A stretch of DNA of 64,000 nucleotides from Thermobifida halotolerans. Lineage in GTDB: Bacteria > Actinomycetota > Actinomycetes > Streptosporangiales > Streptosporangiaceae. The notes under the pieces are model-generated. The model was not told where the DNA came from. It was given only the letters and a program-made list of their open reading frames with translations, and ran no database searches. Below, in pieces: positions 49,134 to 57,737 of the stretch (position 1 is its first letter; each line of letters starts with the position of its first letter). The stretch is taken from NCBI RefSeq assembly GCF_003574835.2, contig NZ_CP063196.1, positions 2,542,001-2,606,000 of the forward strand, given 5' to 3'. The translations under genes were made by a program, and so were the position numbers.

Positions 49134-49889
49134 CTACTCGTAGGGGTCGGGGGGGTTGTCCACGGCGACCATCTCCTCGACCTCGAAGCGGTGGTCCCGG
49201 ATGTCCTGCAGGTCGCCCTCGGGCTCCACCCACCGGCCCGTGACCGTCCACCAGGAGTCCTTGGGCGGCTCCGGCCGGTTCTCGATCAGCACCCGGTTGA
49301 CGATGGCGTCGGCGGCGCAGCAGGCCATCTGCAACCGGGCCAGGTACCAGCCCTCCCCCTCGGGGTTGGGCACGGCGAACCCGGTGAGTCGGATGTCGCG
49401 GCCGGCCATGGCCCGCTCCTCGTCGGTCCAGGCCCGCACCACGAACTCCCGCATCTTCAACTCGACCGGCTCCCCCTCGGGGGTGTCGGCGCCGAAGCTG
49501 CCGTCGTCCACCTGCTCGCTCTCGGCCACGGTCCCCGGATCGGCCGACGCGGCGGTGTAGGCGCCCAGCGCCGGGGGCGCCACCACGAAGACCATCGCCA
49601 CCGGAGCCAGCAGCAGCCACGCCACGGCCGGGGCCTTCGCGTGGTCGTGGCCGTGGGAGTGCCCGTGGGAACGGTCGTGGGAGTGCCCCTCCCCGTCGTC
49701 CTCGGCGGTCCCGCGCAGCTCCGCCGCCGCCGTCACCGCGCCGAGGACCACCAGCACCGCCCCGGCCGCGATCAAGAACGGCCGGAACTCCTCACGCACG
49801 TAGTTCAGGTACGCCTGGGAGACCACGGTGACGCTCAGCGCGGCCATTCCGAGCAGGACCATGACCATGCCCTGGGCGAGGCGGTTCAT
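49134..49889 (-). CDS. TIGR03943/DUF1980-type putative permease subunit
   Basis: This 251-residue membrane protein has hydrophobic helices at about 8-25, 38-56 and 88-108, with a His-rich loop (GHSHDRSHGHSHGHDH) near residue 70 that could bind metal ions. The C-terminal extracytoplasmic domain contains REFVVRAW, DIRLTGFAVP and LARLQMACCAADA, as in the DUF1980 family. Such proteins are encoded beside DUF318/YraQ-type permeases, exactly as here with the gene at 50093. The pair's substrate is not established; metal transport is a common guess. Confidence 0.82.
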   Translation of the reverse strand: MNRLAQGMVMVLLGMAALSVTVVSQAYLNYVREEFRPFLIAAGAVLVVLGAVTAAAELRGTAEDDGEGHSHDRSHGHSHGHDHAKAPAVAWLLLAPVAMVFVVAPPALGAYTAASADPGTVAESEQVDDGSFGADTPEGEPVELKMREFVVRAWTDEERAMAGRDIRLTGFAVPNPEGEGWYLARLQMACCAADAIVNRVLIENRPEPPKDSWWTVTGRWVEPEGDLQDIRDHRFEVEEMVAVDNPPDPYE

Positions 49890-50092
49890 CTGTCCTCCTG
49901 GGGGATGCTCCGGGTGTCGGGTCGGTGAGGAGTCCGGGGCACGCGCACCCGGTGCGCCTTACACATGTCGCGTTCTCCTGTGAAGTGGGTCGTATGCGGA
50001 CGGCGTGCCACTGCCGGACCTGCGGGAGCCGGGCGCTCAGCGCCCGTGCGCACCTGGACGCCTACCGGACTCCCCCTCGGCAAGGGGGACGA

Positions 50093-51169
50093 TCAAAGCA
50101 GCCACCCTCCGATCAGGAACGAGAAGAGCAGCGTCAGTGCCAGTGTGAGCGGGACGAAGCGGCGCACGAAGGACCACCCGAAGGAACCGGCCTGCAGGGC
50201 GATCAGCTTCAGGTCGACCATCGGGCCGACGACCAGGAAGGCGAGTTTGGCGGTGGCGGAGAACTCGGTGAAGCTCACCGCGACGAACGCGTCGGCCTCC
50301 GAGCAGATCGACAGCACCACCGCCAGGAACGCCATCGCCAGCACCGACACCACCGGGGTGTCGGCCACCGCGGTCACCCACTCGCGGGGAACCAGCACGT
50401 TCACGCTGGCCGCGGCCAGCGCGCCGACGATGAGAAAGCCCCCGGCGTGCATCAGGTCGTGCCGCATGGACTCGGCGAACACCCGCCACCCGGACGCGTC
50501 GGGATCGTGGTGGGTGCGCGGTGGACGCAGCCAGTCGCTCCTGCCGAACGCGGCCCACAGCCACCCCACCACGACCGCCGCCGCCAGCGACGCGAGGAAG
50601 CGCGCCAGCGCCATCTCGGGCTGGTTCGGGAAGGCCACCACGGTGGCGACCACCACGACCGGGTTGATGGCGGGCGCGGCCAGCAGGAAGGTGAGCGCCG
50701 CGGCCGGGGCGACGCCGCGTCTGATCAGCCCGCCGGCCACCGGGACCGAGGCGCACTCGCACCCCGGCAACACCGCCCCCGACAGTCCGGCGACCGGGAC
50801 GGCGAGGGATGCGCGGCGGGGGACGGCCCGCTGCCAGAACCGGGCGGGCACGAACGCGGTCAGCGCCGCCGACAGCGCCACCCCGAACACCAGGAACGGC
50901 AGCGCCTGGAGGCTGATGGCGGTGAACACGGTCGCCCACGCCAGGAACGCCTCGTGGGTGAACCGCCCCGCCAGCAGGGCCTGGCCCGCCGCCAGCACGA
51001 GGATGAGAAGCGCGAACAGCCAGACCGTGGCGGTCTTGCGCGACCGCTCCGGCCGCCCCCATTCCGGGGGCGGGAGCGCCTGATCGTCGTCCGGGCCGCC
51101 CCACCCCTGGACCAGGGAGTCACCGAGGGAGGGAGCGGACGCCGGGACACTGGAGGGTCGTTCCGACAC
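50093..51169 (-). CDS. DUF318/ArsP_1-family permease
   Basis: This 358-residue inner-membrane protein has about eight to ten helices after a 45-residue polar N-terminus. The family signature GCECASVPVAGGLIRRG (residues about 134-150) and later SICSEADAFVAVSF are present, with conserved Cys in both. Members include the methylarsenite exporter ArsP and YraQ proteins of unknown substrate. It is encoded 203 bp upstream of, and on the same strand as, its usual partner at 49134. Confidence 0.85.
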   Translation of the reverse strand: MSERPSSVPASAPSLGDSLVQGWGGPDDDQALPPPEWGRPERSRKTATVWLFALLILVLAAGQALLAGRFTHEAFLAWATVFTAISLQALPFLVFGVALSAALTAFVPARFWQRAVPRRASLAVPVAGLSGAVLPGCECASVPVAGGLIRRGVAPAAALTFLLAAPAINPVVVVATVVAFPNQPEMALARFLASLAAAVVVGWLWAAFGRSDWLRPPRTHHDPDASGWRVFAESMRHDLMHAGGFLIVGALAAASVNVLVPREWVTAVADTPVVSVLAMAFLAVVLSICSEADAFVAVSFTEFSATAKLAFLVVGPMVDLKLIALQAGSFGWSFVRRFVPLTLALTLLFSFLIGGWLL

Positions 51170-51339
51170 GCCGAGGTCCTCACATGTGGTCGAAGGTCGT
51201 CACCGCGGGCCATGCTAGCCAACTCGGGGGCGGCTTCTCCGGCGGTTCGTCGGACCTGTGGACAACCTCTCCCGGAGGAACGGGCCGGCGACACTCCCGT
51301 CCCCCGGGGGTCGAGGCTCCCGGAACTCCCCGGTACCGG

Positions 51340-52353
51340 TCAGTGCGACACCCGGACCACCATCTTGCCGACGTTGCCGCCGCGCAGCATCGAGACGAAC
51401 GCCTCCGGGGCGTTCTCCAGGCCCTCCACGACCGTCTCGCGGACCCTGATCCGCCCCTCGGCGACCGCCGGGGCGACGTCGCGGTAGAAGTCCCCGGTCA
51501 ACTGGGGGTCGTCGCCGACGATGAACCCGCGCAGGGTGAGCCGCTTGGTGACGATCTGGAACAGGTTGCGCGGCGCGTACGGCGGCTCGGTCGCGTTGTA
51601 GCCAGAGATCGCGCCGCACACCGCGAAGCGGGCGAAGTCGTTGGCGCACGCGATCGCCGCCTCCAGGTGCTCACCGCCCACGTTGTCGAAGTACACGTCG
51701 ATCCCCTCGGGCGCGGCCTCGGCGAGCTGCTTGCGCACCGGTCCGGCCCGGTAGTCGAAGGCCGCGTCGAACCCCAGCTCGTCGAGGAGGTAGGCGACCT
51801 TCTCGGGGGAACCCGCGCTGCCGACGACCCGCCTGGCCCCGTGCAGCCTGGCGAGCTGGCCGACCACGCCGCCCACCGCCCCGGCCGCCCCGGAGACGAA
51901 CACGGTGTCGTCCCGGCGCATCTCGGCCTTGTGGAGCAGGCCCACGTAGGCGGTCTGGCCGGGCATGCCCAGCGCTCCCAGGTAGACGCTGGGCCCCAGC
52001 GGCTCGCGCGTGTTGACCGGACGTGTGTGGGCGGCGGGCACGACGGCGTGCGAGCGCCACCCCGCGTTGTGCAGCACCGTCGTCCCCACCGGGACGTCGG
52101 GGTCCGCGCTGGCCTCGACCACCCCGACGGCGCCCCCGTCCATGGGGGCGTTCAGCTCGTAGGGGTCGGTGTAGGTGCGCACGCCCGACATCTTTCCGCG
52201 CATGTAGGGGTCGACGGAGATCACGAGGTTGCGGATCAGCAGTTCGCCCGGCTCCGGATCGGGCAGCGTCCGTTCGACGAGGGCGAAGTCGGTCGGGGCG
52301 GGTTCGCCCTGCGGACGGGCGACCAGGTGGAACTCCCGTGTTGTGGTCGGCAT
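51340..52353 (-). CDS. NADPH-dependent medium-chain reductase (CurA/leukotriene B4 dehydrogenase-like)
   Basis: This 337-residue cytoplasmic oxidoreductase reduces alpha,beta-unsaturated carbonyls in the characterised members. Landmarks: SVDPYMRGKMSG near residue 47, GMPGQTAYVGL, the nucleotide-binding VSGAAGAVGGVVGQLARLHG near 150, YFDNVGGEHLEAAI and QIVTKRLTLRGF. There are no zinc-ligand Cys/His residues, as in this subgroup. ATG 52353 has GGAGATCC upstream. It is a stand-alone gene divergent from the small membrane protein gene at 52517. Confidence 0.88.
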   Translation of the reverse strand: MPTTTREFHLVARPQGEPAPTDFALVERTLPDPEPGELLIRNLVISVDPYMRGKMSGVRTYTDPYELNAPMDGGAVGVVEASADPDVPVGTTVLHNAGWRSHAVVPAAHTRPVNTREPLGPSVYLGALGMPGQTAYVGLLHKAEMRRDDTVFVSGAAGAVGGVVGQLARLHGARRVVGSAGSPEKVAYLLDELGFDAAFDYRAGPVRKQLAEAAPEGIDVYFDNVGGEHLEAAIACANDFARFAVCGAISGYNATEPPYAPRNLFQIVTKRLTLRGFIVGDDPQLTGDFYRDVAPAVAEGRIRVRETVVEGLENAPEAFVSMLRGGNVGKMVVRVSH

Positions 52354-52516
52354 GGATCTCCTCGCGAGTCGGGGACGGCGACGTGTCTCCCACGTTCCCG
52401 GACACGACGATCCCATGCCCGGCGACCCACCGCGACGACGGGGGCACGGTCCGCGGCCGCGGACCGGTGTTTGGGACCCGCGGCGCGGGGCAGCGACGGG
52501 GGAGGAGGTATCCGGC

Positions 52517-52870
52517 ATGATGAGCCCCAAGGACCGTCAACGACACGGCGGCGACACGGCCGACATCAGCGCCTCGGAGGAGCGCTACTCCCACTGGGGA
52601 CGGCCCATCTCCTGGGTGGCGGTGTCCCTGATGCTCGTCGGCTTCGCGGTGGGAGGGGTGGGCCTGACCCTGGGACCCCCCGTCTGGATCGTTGTGGTCA
52701 TCGGCGCGGTCATCTCCGTGATCGGCGGTGTCATCGCCTACTCCACCGACATCTTCAAGGACACCGGCGTCACGGAAGAACCCGTGGACTACCACGACGA
52801 CAGCGCCGAGCACGGTGACCACTCGCTCGGCGAGGACGAGGACCGAGGGGGCGGCCGCCGCCTGACCTGA
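52517..52870 (+). CDS. HGxxPAAW-like small membrane protein
   Basis: This 117-residue protein starts at ATG 52517 (or the next ATG) with GGAGGAGG upstream. The segment YSHWGRPISWVAVSLMLVGF leading into two hydrophobic helices, then an acidic His-containing tail (VDYHDDSAEHGDHSLGEDED), is the layout of the actinobacterial HGxxPAAW family. In this family a His-Gly/Trp-Gly-rich motif precedes two helices. The function of that family is unknown; members are often encoded near cytochrome oxidase genes, but none is seen here. Confidence 0.7.
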   Translation: MMSPKDRQRHGGDTADISASEERYSHWGRPISWVAVSLMLVGFAVGGVGLTLGPPVWIVVVIGAVISVIGGVIAYSTDIFKDTGVTEEPVDYHDDSAEHGDHSLGEDEDRGGGRRLT

Positions 52871-52933
52871 GCGACTGACAGCCCCCCGGCGCCGATCCGC
52901 CCGCCCCCACACATCGGACCGGAGAAGAGCACC

Positions 52934-52970
52934 GTCCCGCACCGCGGCGCCTCGGCCCGTGGTGCGGGAC
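52934..52970. terminator. Bidirectional terminator between convergent genes
   Basis: GTCCCGCACC (52934-52943) pairs with GGTGCGGGAC (52961-52970), a 10-bp stem with a 17-nt loop. It lies between the stop at 52870 (+) and the stop at 53048 (-), so it can serve both transcripts. Confidence 0.6.
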
Positions 52971-53047
52971 CGTTTCACGGTGCGGGAGGGCGGCGGGGCC
53001 GCACGGCCCGCTCGGGCTCAGGCCGCCCGGTCCTCCGACTCCGGTCC

Positions 53048-54445
53048 TCAGCCGTGCCTGGGGTCGCGGAAGCGCCCCTCCCCCTGCCGCGAGGTGCGGG
53101 GGCCGCCCCTCCGCGCCGCGGGACCGCCCCGGTCGAACCCCCGGCGGGGACGCTCCTCGGACTCACCGGGGAGGCGGCGGTCGCGCCGTCCGCCTCCCGT
53201 CCGGCGGTGCCGGGAGCCGCCCCGGCCGCCGTGGCGCTGCGGCTCGGGCGGTTCCACCCACGGCTCCCCCGAGGGCTGCCGTGCCCCGGTCAGTTCGCCC
53301 AGCAGCGCGTCACCGGGGTTGACCAGGTGCTGCGCGGCCTTCACCCGCGCGTCGCCGAGCAGTCTGCGGGCCCGGTGGCGCTGGCTGGGCACGACGATGG
53401 AGACGACCCGCCCCGACTCCCCCGCCCGGGCGGTACGACCGCCCCGGTGCAGGTAGTCCTTGTGGCCCGCGGGCAGGTCCACGTTCAGCACCAGGTCGAT
53501 GCCGTCGACGTGGATGCCGCGCGCGGCGACGTCGGTGGCCACCAGGGTCCGGACGCGCCCCTCCCGGAACTTGGCGAGGGTGCGGGTGCGCACGCTCTGG
53601 CTCTTGCCGCCGTGCAGCGCCGCCGCGGACACCCCGACGCTGACCAGTTGCTCGCTGAGGGAGTCGGCGCGGTGCTTGCTGCGCACGAACAGGATGGTGC
53701 GGCCCTCGCGCGCGGCGATCTCGGTGACGACGCGGTCCTTGTCGCGGGGCAGCACCCGGAGCAGGTGGTGCTCCATCGTGGCGACCCCGGAGACCGGCGG
53801 GTCGACCGAGTGCGTCCGCGGGTCGCGGGTGTAGCGCCGCACCAGTGTGTCGACGTCGCCGTCCAGGGTGGCGGAGAACAGCAGGGTCTGCCCGTCGCGG
53901 CGGACCTCGTCGAGCAACCGGCTGACCTGCGGCGCGAATCCCATGTCGCACATCTGGTCGGCCTCGTCCAGCACCGACAGCTCGACCGCCTCCAGGGAGC
54001 AGGCCCCCTGGTCGAGGAGGTCGGTCAGGCGCCCGGGGGTGGCCACCAGCACGTCGACGCCGCGGCGCAGTTCGCTGATCTGCCTGCCGTAGGGGCTGCC
54101 GCCGACCACGTCGCCCACGCGCACGCCCAGCACCCGGGCGTACGGCAGGAGGGCGTCGCGCACCTGGTGGGCGAGTTCGCGGGTGGGCACCAGGACCAGG
54201 CAGCGGGGGCGGCGGGGCTCGGAGCGCTCCCGAGCGGCGCGCAGCAGGGCGGGCAGTCCGAAGGCCAGGGTCTTGCCCGAGCCGGTGCGCCCGCACCCGA
54301 GCACGTCACGGCCTGCGACCGCGTCGGGGATCGCGGCGGCCTGGATCGGGAACGGACTGGTCAGTCCGTTGCGGGCGAGCTTGTCAACGATCGCCTCGGG
54401 CAGACCGAGTGCTTCGAATCCCGGGCATGCGGCATTGTCCGTCAA
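53048..54445 (-). CDS. DEAD-box ATP-dependent RNA helicase
   Basis: This 465-residue helicase has all core motifs: GCGRTGSGKT (I, about residue 51), PTRELA (Ia), TPGRL (Ib), DEAD in VLDEADQM (II), SAT (III), and later TDVAARGIHV (V) and HRGGRTARAG (VI). After residue about 375 there is a basic, Arg/Gly-rich disordered tail (HGGRGGSRHRRTGGGRRDRR) that probably binds RNA. It likely unwinds structured RNA in ribosome assembly or mRNA turnover. ATG 54445; the 235-bp upstream region presumably carries its promoter and leader. Confidence 0.93.
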   Translation of the reverse strand: MTDNAACPGFEALGLPEAIVDKLARNGLTSPFPIQAAAIPDAVAGRDVLGCGRTGSGKTLAFGLPALLRAARERSEPRRPRCLVLVPTRELAHQVRDALLPYARVLGVRVGDVVGGSPYGRQISELRRGVDVLVATPGRLTDLLDQGACSLEAVELSVLDEADQMCDMGFAPQVSRLLDEVRRDGQTLLFSATLDGDVDTLVRRYTRDPRTHSVDPPVSGVATMEHHLLRVLPRDKDRVVTEIAAREGRTILFVRSKHRADSLSEQLVSVGVSAAALHGGKSQSVRTRTLAKFREGRVRTLVATDVAARGIHVDGIDLVLNVDLPAGHKDYLHRGGRTARAGESGRVVSIVVPSQRHRARRLLGDARVKAAQHLVNPGDALLGELTGARQPSGEPWVEPPEPQRHGGRGGSRHRRTGGGRRDRRLPGESEERPRRGFDRGGPAARRGGPRTSRQGEGRFRDPRHG

Positions 54446-54680
54446 AAGACGTCAACCTTCCTCATCATCGGTTCGGCCGCGTTTCGGGAAGGCTCCGGGG
54501 CCGCGGAGAGGGGAGCCGCGAAGAATCACACAAACGCGCCGGACGGGAGCGCGCCACGGGGTGGGGTTCCCCGGCGCTCGAACGGCCCGGCGCGCCGGAT
54601 GCGCGCTGCACGAGTCGGCCGTTCCGCCCAACATACCAGCCGCCGCCGCGGGCGGGCGCCGCCGCCTCCGGCGTGTCCGG

Positions 54681-55493
54681 CTACCGCGCGGCCCCGGCCA
54701 TCGCGACCAGTCGGGCGAGCTGCGCGGCGCGCTCGGCCCGGGCCTGCGTCTCCAGGTCGTTGCGTCCGGCCTGGAGCAGCAGCTCCTTGGTGGCCCGCGC
54801 CGCGTCGGCGGGGACGGCCAGCAGTTGTGCCACCAGTTCGTCCACGGCCGGTTCGAGCTCGGAGTCGGCCACCACCTGTTCGGCCAGCCGCAGTCGGGCG
54901 GCCTCCTCGGCGTCGATCGTGCGGGCGGTCAGGCACAGTTCGACGGCGCGGTTGACGCCGACCAGTTCCACCAGGGGCTTGGTTCCGGTGAGGTCGGGCA
55001 CCAGGCCCAGCGCCGGTTCCTTCATGCACAGCCGGGCGGTGTCGGACAGGACGCGGATGTCGCAGGAGAGCGCGAGCTGGAATCCCGCGCCGATGGCGTG
55101 CCCGCGCACCGCGGCGACGGAGACGATGTCGGCGCGCCGCAGCCACAGGAACCCCTCCTGGTACTCGGCGATGGCCCGCTCCAGGGGGGCGGTGTCGTCG
55201 GGGTGGTCGGCGAGCAGCGAGAGCGGTGTCGGCTCGCCGTCGATGTCGCCGGGACGGAACATGTCCAGGTCGATTCCGGAGGAGAAGGTCGGACCCGCTC
55301 CGCCGACGACGACAATACGGACGGCTTCGGGGAGGGTCTGGCCGATACGGGCCAGCATGGTCCACGTCCGCCCGGTCATGGCGTTGCGCCGTCGGGGCCG
55401 CGACAGTGTGATCCGCGCGACCGCGCCGTCGACCGCCAGCCCCAGTCCGGATGCGGCCAGTTCCTCCGCCGTGGGGGTCGTCATCTGCGCCAT
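54681..55493 (-). CDS. Enoyl-CoA hydratase/isomerase family protein
   Basis: This 270-residue crotonase-fold protein starts at ATG 55493, preceded by GAGAGG. The oxyanion-hole regions are recognisable: VVGGAGPTFSSGIDLDMF near residue 70 and AAVRGHAIGAGFQLALSCDI near 125. The usual catalytic Glu pair of hydratases (positions like EPALGLVPD) is only partly kept, with Glu in MKEPALGLVPDLTGT, so isomerase or another crotonase activity is possible. It is a single gene with no fatty-acid neighbours, so the pathway cannot be told. Confidence 0.85.
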   Translation of the reverse strand: MAQMTTPTAEELAASGLGLAVDGAVARITLSRPRRRNAMTGRTWTMLARIGQTLPEAVRIVVVGGAGPTFSSGIDLDMFRPGDIDGEPTPLSLLADHPDDTAPLERAIAEYQEGFLWLRRADIVSVAAVRGHAIGAGFQLALSCDIRVLSDTARLCMKEPALGLVPDLTGTKPLVELVGVNRAVELCLTARTIDAEEAARLRLAEQVVADSELEPAVDELVAQLLAVPADAARATKELLLQAGRNDLETQARAERAAQLARLVAMAGAAR

Positions 55494-55580
55494 CGCACGC
55501 CTCTCACCCGTGGGGCACCGAGCCCGCCCGCTTCCTACCAATCAGTAACATAGCAGTCCGCGGGGTCGGCGCGCCCCGGA

Positions 55581-55793
55581 TCATCCCCGGCCGCGCCTGG
55601 TGGCCCCTCCCCTGCCGCGCAGGGTGGCCCCCGCCTCGGTCAGCAACCGGTGCACAAAGCCGTAGGACCGCCCCGTCGCGGCGGCCAGGGAGCGGATGCT
55701 CTCGCCGTTGTCGTAGCGCCGCTTCAGGTCCGACGCCAGGTCCGACCGCTCGTCTCCCGTCACCCGGGTGCCCTTTCTCAGCGTCTCGGCCAC
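55581..55793 (-). CDS. Small conserved helix-turn-helix protein
   Basis: This 70-residue protein starts at GTG 55793 with GGGAGG 5 nt upstream. It reads VAETLRKGTRVTGDERSDLA, then DLKRRYDNGESIRSLAAATG and RSYGFVHRLLTEAGATLRGR. This is a very conserved actinobacterial protein: a short helical arm, a resolvase-like HTH (ESIRSLAAATGRSYGFVHRL) and a basic Gly/Arg tail. It probably binds DNA; targets are not known. The frame is open further upstream, but that extension has no ribosome site. Confidence 0.85.
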   Translation of the reverse strand: MAETLRKGTRVTGDERSDLASDLKRRYDNGESIRSLAAATGRSYGFVHRLLTEAGATLRGRGGATRRGRG

Positions 55794-55945
55794 GAGTACC
55801 TCCCGATGCTCTCGGCACGGCAACGATGTCGCTGCTGCCATGATCAGACATGGCGGCTTCAGTGGGCTACCCATTGAGACCGGAAAACCACCCCCGTCCC
55901 CCATCGGACCTGTTTCGGACATGACGAAACCATGCCCGGAACAGC

Positions 55946-57544
55946 TCACGCCAGGGCGATGAGGTCGGTGAACTCCGCGTCCCAGAGGTCCTCCACCCCG
56001 TCGGGCAGCAGGATCACCCGTTCGGGCTGCAGCGCCTCCACCGCGCCCTCGTCGTGGGTCACCAGGACGATCGCCCCCCGGTAGTTGCGCAGCGCGCCGA
56101 GGATCTCCTCGCGGCTGGCCGGGTCGAGGTTGTTGGTCGGCTCGTCCAGCAGCAGCACGTTGGCGCTGGAGACGACGAGGGAGGCCAGCGCCAACCGGGT
56201 CTTCTCGCCGCCCGAGAGCACCCCGGCGGGCTTGTCCACGTCGTCGCCGCTGAACAGGAAGGACCCCAGGACCCGCCGGGCCTCCACCTCGGGCAGGTCC
56301 GGCGCGGCGCTCATCATGTTCTCCAGCACCGTCCGCCCGGTGTCCAGGGTCTCGTGCTCCTGGGCGTAGTAGCCCAGCCGCAGCCCGTGCCCCGGGATCA
56401 CCCGGCCGGTGTCGGGCTGCTCCACCCCGGCCAGCAGGCGCAGCAACGTGGTCTTGCCCGCACCGTTCAACCCGAGGACGACCACCCGGCTGCCCCGGTC
56501 GACGGCCAGGTCCACGCCGGAGAAGACCTCCAGCGAACCGTAGGACTTGGACAGCCCCTCGGCCGCCAGCGGGGTGCGTCCGCTGGGCGCGGGATCGGGG
56601 AAGCGGAGCCGGGCGACTCGGTCCGACGCCCGCTCCCCCTGGACCGAGTCCAGGAGCCGGTCGGCCCGGTTGAGCATCTGCTGGGCCGCGCGGGCCTTGG
56701 TGGCCTTGGAGCGGAACCGCTCGGCCTGCTTCTGCAGCGCCGACGCCTGCTTCTCGGCGTTGGCCCGCTCCCGCCTGCGCCGCCGCTCGTCGGCCTCGCG
56801 CTGGGCCAGGTAGGCCTTCCAGCCCATGTTGTAGACGTCGATGACGCTGCGGTTGGCGTCCAGGTAGAAGACCTTGTTGACGACGTGCTCGACCAGGTCG
56901 ACGTCGTGGCTGATGACGATGAGCCCGCCCTGGTGCGACCTGAGGAAGTCGCGCAGCCAGACGATGGAGTCGCCGTCGAGGTGGTTGGTCGGCTCGTCCA
57001 GCAGCAGGGTGTCGGCCCCGCTGAACAGGATGCGGGCCAGCTCCACGCGGCGCCGCTGCCCGCCGGAGAGGGTACGCAGCGGCTGGGAGAGGACGCGCTG
57101 CTCCAGGCCCAGGCTGGAGGCGATCGACGCCGCCTCGGCCTCGGCCGCGTAGCCGCCGAGCACGTGCAGGCGCTCCTCCATCCGCGCGTAGGCGCGCACC
57201 CCCTGGTCGCGGATCTTCGGCACGTCGCTGGCCATCTTCTGCTCGGCCTCGCGCATCGTGCGCAGCACCTCGTCGATGCCGCGCGCCGCGAGGATGCGGT
57301 CGCGGGCCACGACGTCCAGGTCGCCGGTGCGCGGGTCCTGCGGCAGGTATCCGATCGTGCCCGACGTGGTGACCCGGCCGGCGGCCGGGAGTCCCTCACC
57401 GGCCAGCACCTTGGTCAGGGTGGTCTTGCCGGCGCCGTTGCGGCCGACCAGGCCGATCCGGTCGCCGGGGCCCACCTGGAAGGATGTGGGCTCCAGCAAC
57501 AGGCGCGCACCCACACGGAGTTCGAGGTCAGAGGCGATGAGCAT
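55946..57544 (-). CDS. ABC-F family ATPase
   Basis: This 532-residue cytoplasmic protein has two ATP-binding cassettes and no membrane part. Walker A motifs are GRNGAGKTT near residue 35 and LNGAGKTTLLRLLAG near 355. Signature motifs are LSGGQRRRVELARILF and LSGGEKTRLALASLVV, each followed by LLLDEPTNHLD or LLLDEPTNNLD. The linker (about 230-300) is highly charged (READERRRRRERANAEKQAS), the P-site tRNA-interaction region of ABC-F proteins. Members act on the ribosome in translation control or antibiotic protection; which applies here cannot be told. Confidence 0.92.
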   Translation of the reverse strand: MLIASDLELRVGARLLLEPTSFQVGPGDRIGLVGRNGAGKTTLTKVLAGEGLPAAGRVTTSGTIGYLPQDPRTGDLDVVARDRILAARGIDEVLRTMREAEQKMASDVPKIRDQGVRAYARMEERLHVLGGYAAEAEAASIASSLGLEQRVLSQPLRTLSGGQRRRVELARILFSGADTLLLDEPTNHLDGDSIVWLRDFLRSHQGGLIVISHDVDLVEHVVNKVFYLDANRSVIDVYNMGWKAYLAQREADERRRRRERANAEKQASALQKQAERFRSKATKARAAQQMLNRADRLLDSVQGERASDRVARLRFPDPAPSGRTPLAAEGLSKSYGSLEVFSGVDLAVDRGSRVVVLGLNGAGKTTLLRLLAGVEQPDTGRVIPGHGLRLGYYAQEHETLDTGRTVLENMMSAAPDLPEVEARRVLGSFLFSGDDVDKPAGVLSGGEKTRLALASLVVSSANVLLLDEPTNNLDPASREEILGALRNYRGAIVLVTHDEGAVEALQPERVILLPDGVEDLWDAEFTDLIALA

Positions 57545-57737
57545 GGGTCATTGAGGGCTTTCTCGCTACGGCTGCGGAAGGGGCCGGAGAACCACGGCGC
57601 CGTGGCCGACCGCCGTGGGGCGGGCCACGCGGGGAGTGTGGCGTCTCAGTCCGGAAGTCGCACCCGACAACCCTAGTCGCTCACGCGCGAGCGGGCCGCC
57701 GGTCCTCCCGGTTCGTTCGACGGCCCGCGTCCGGGGA

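Noticed and set aside
49925-51487. A 520-codon plus-strand frame opposite the permease gene
   Set aside because: Composition is Arg/Gly/His-rich shadow. The opposite strand encodes a permease with the GCECASVPVAGG signature. A Cys-rich stretch at its start (ACHCRTCGSRALSAR) looked zinc-ribbon-like but has no ribosome site or continuing fold.
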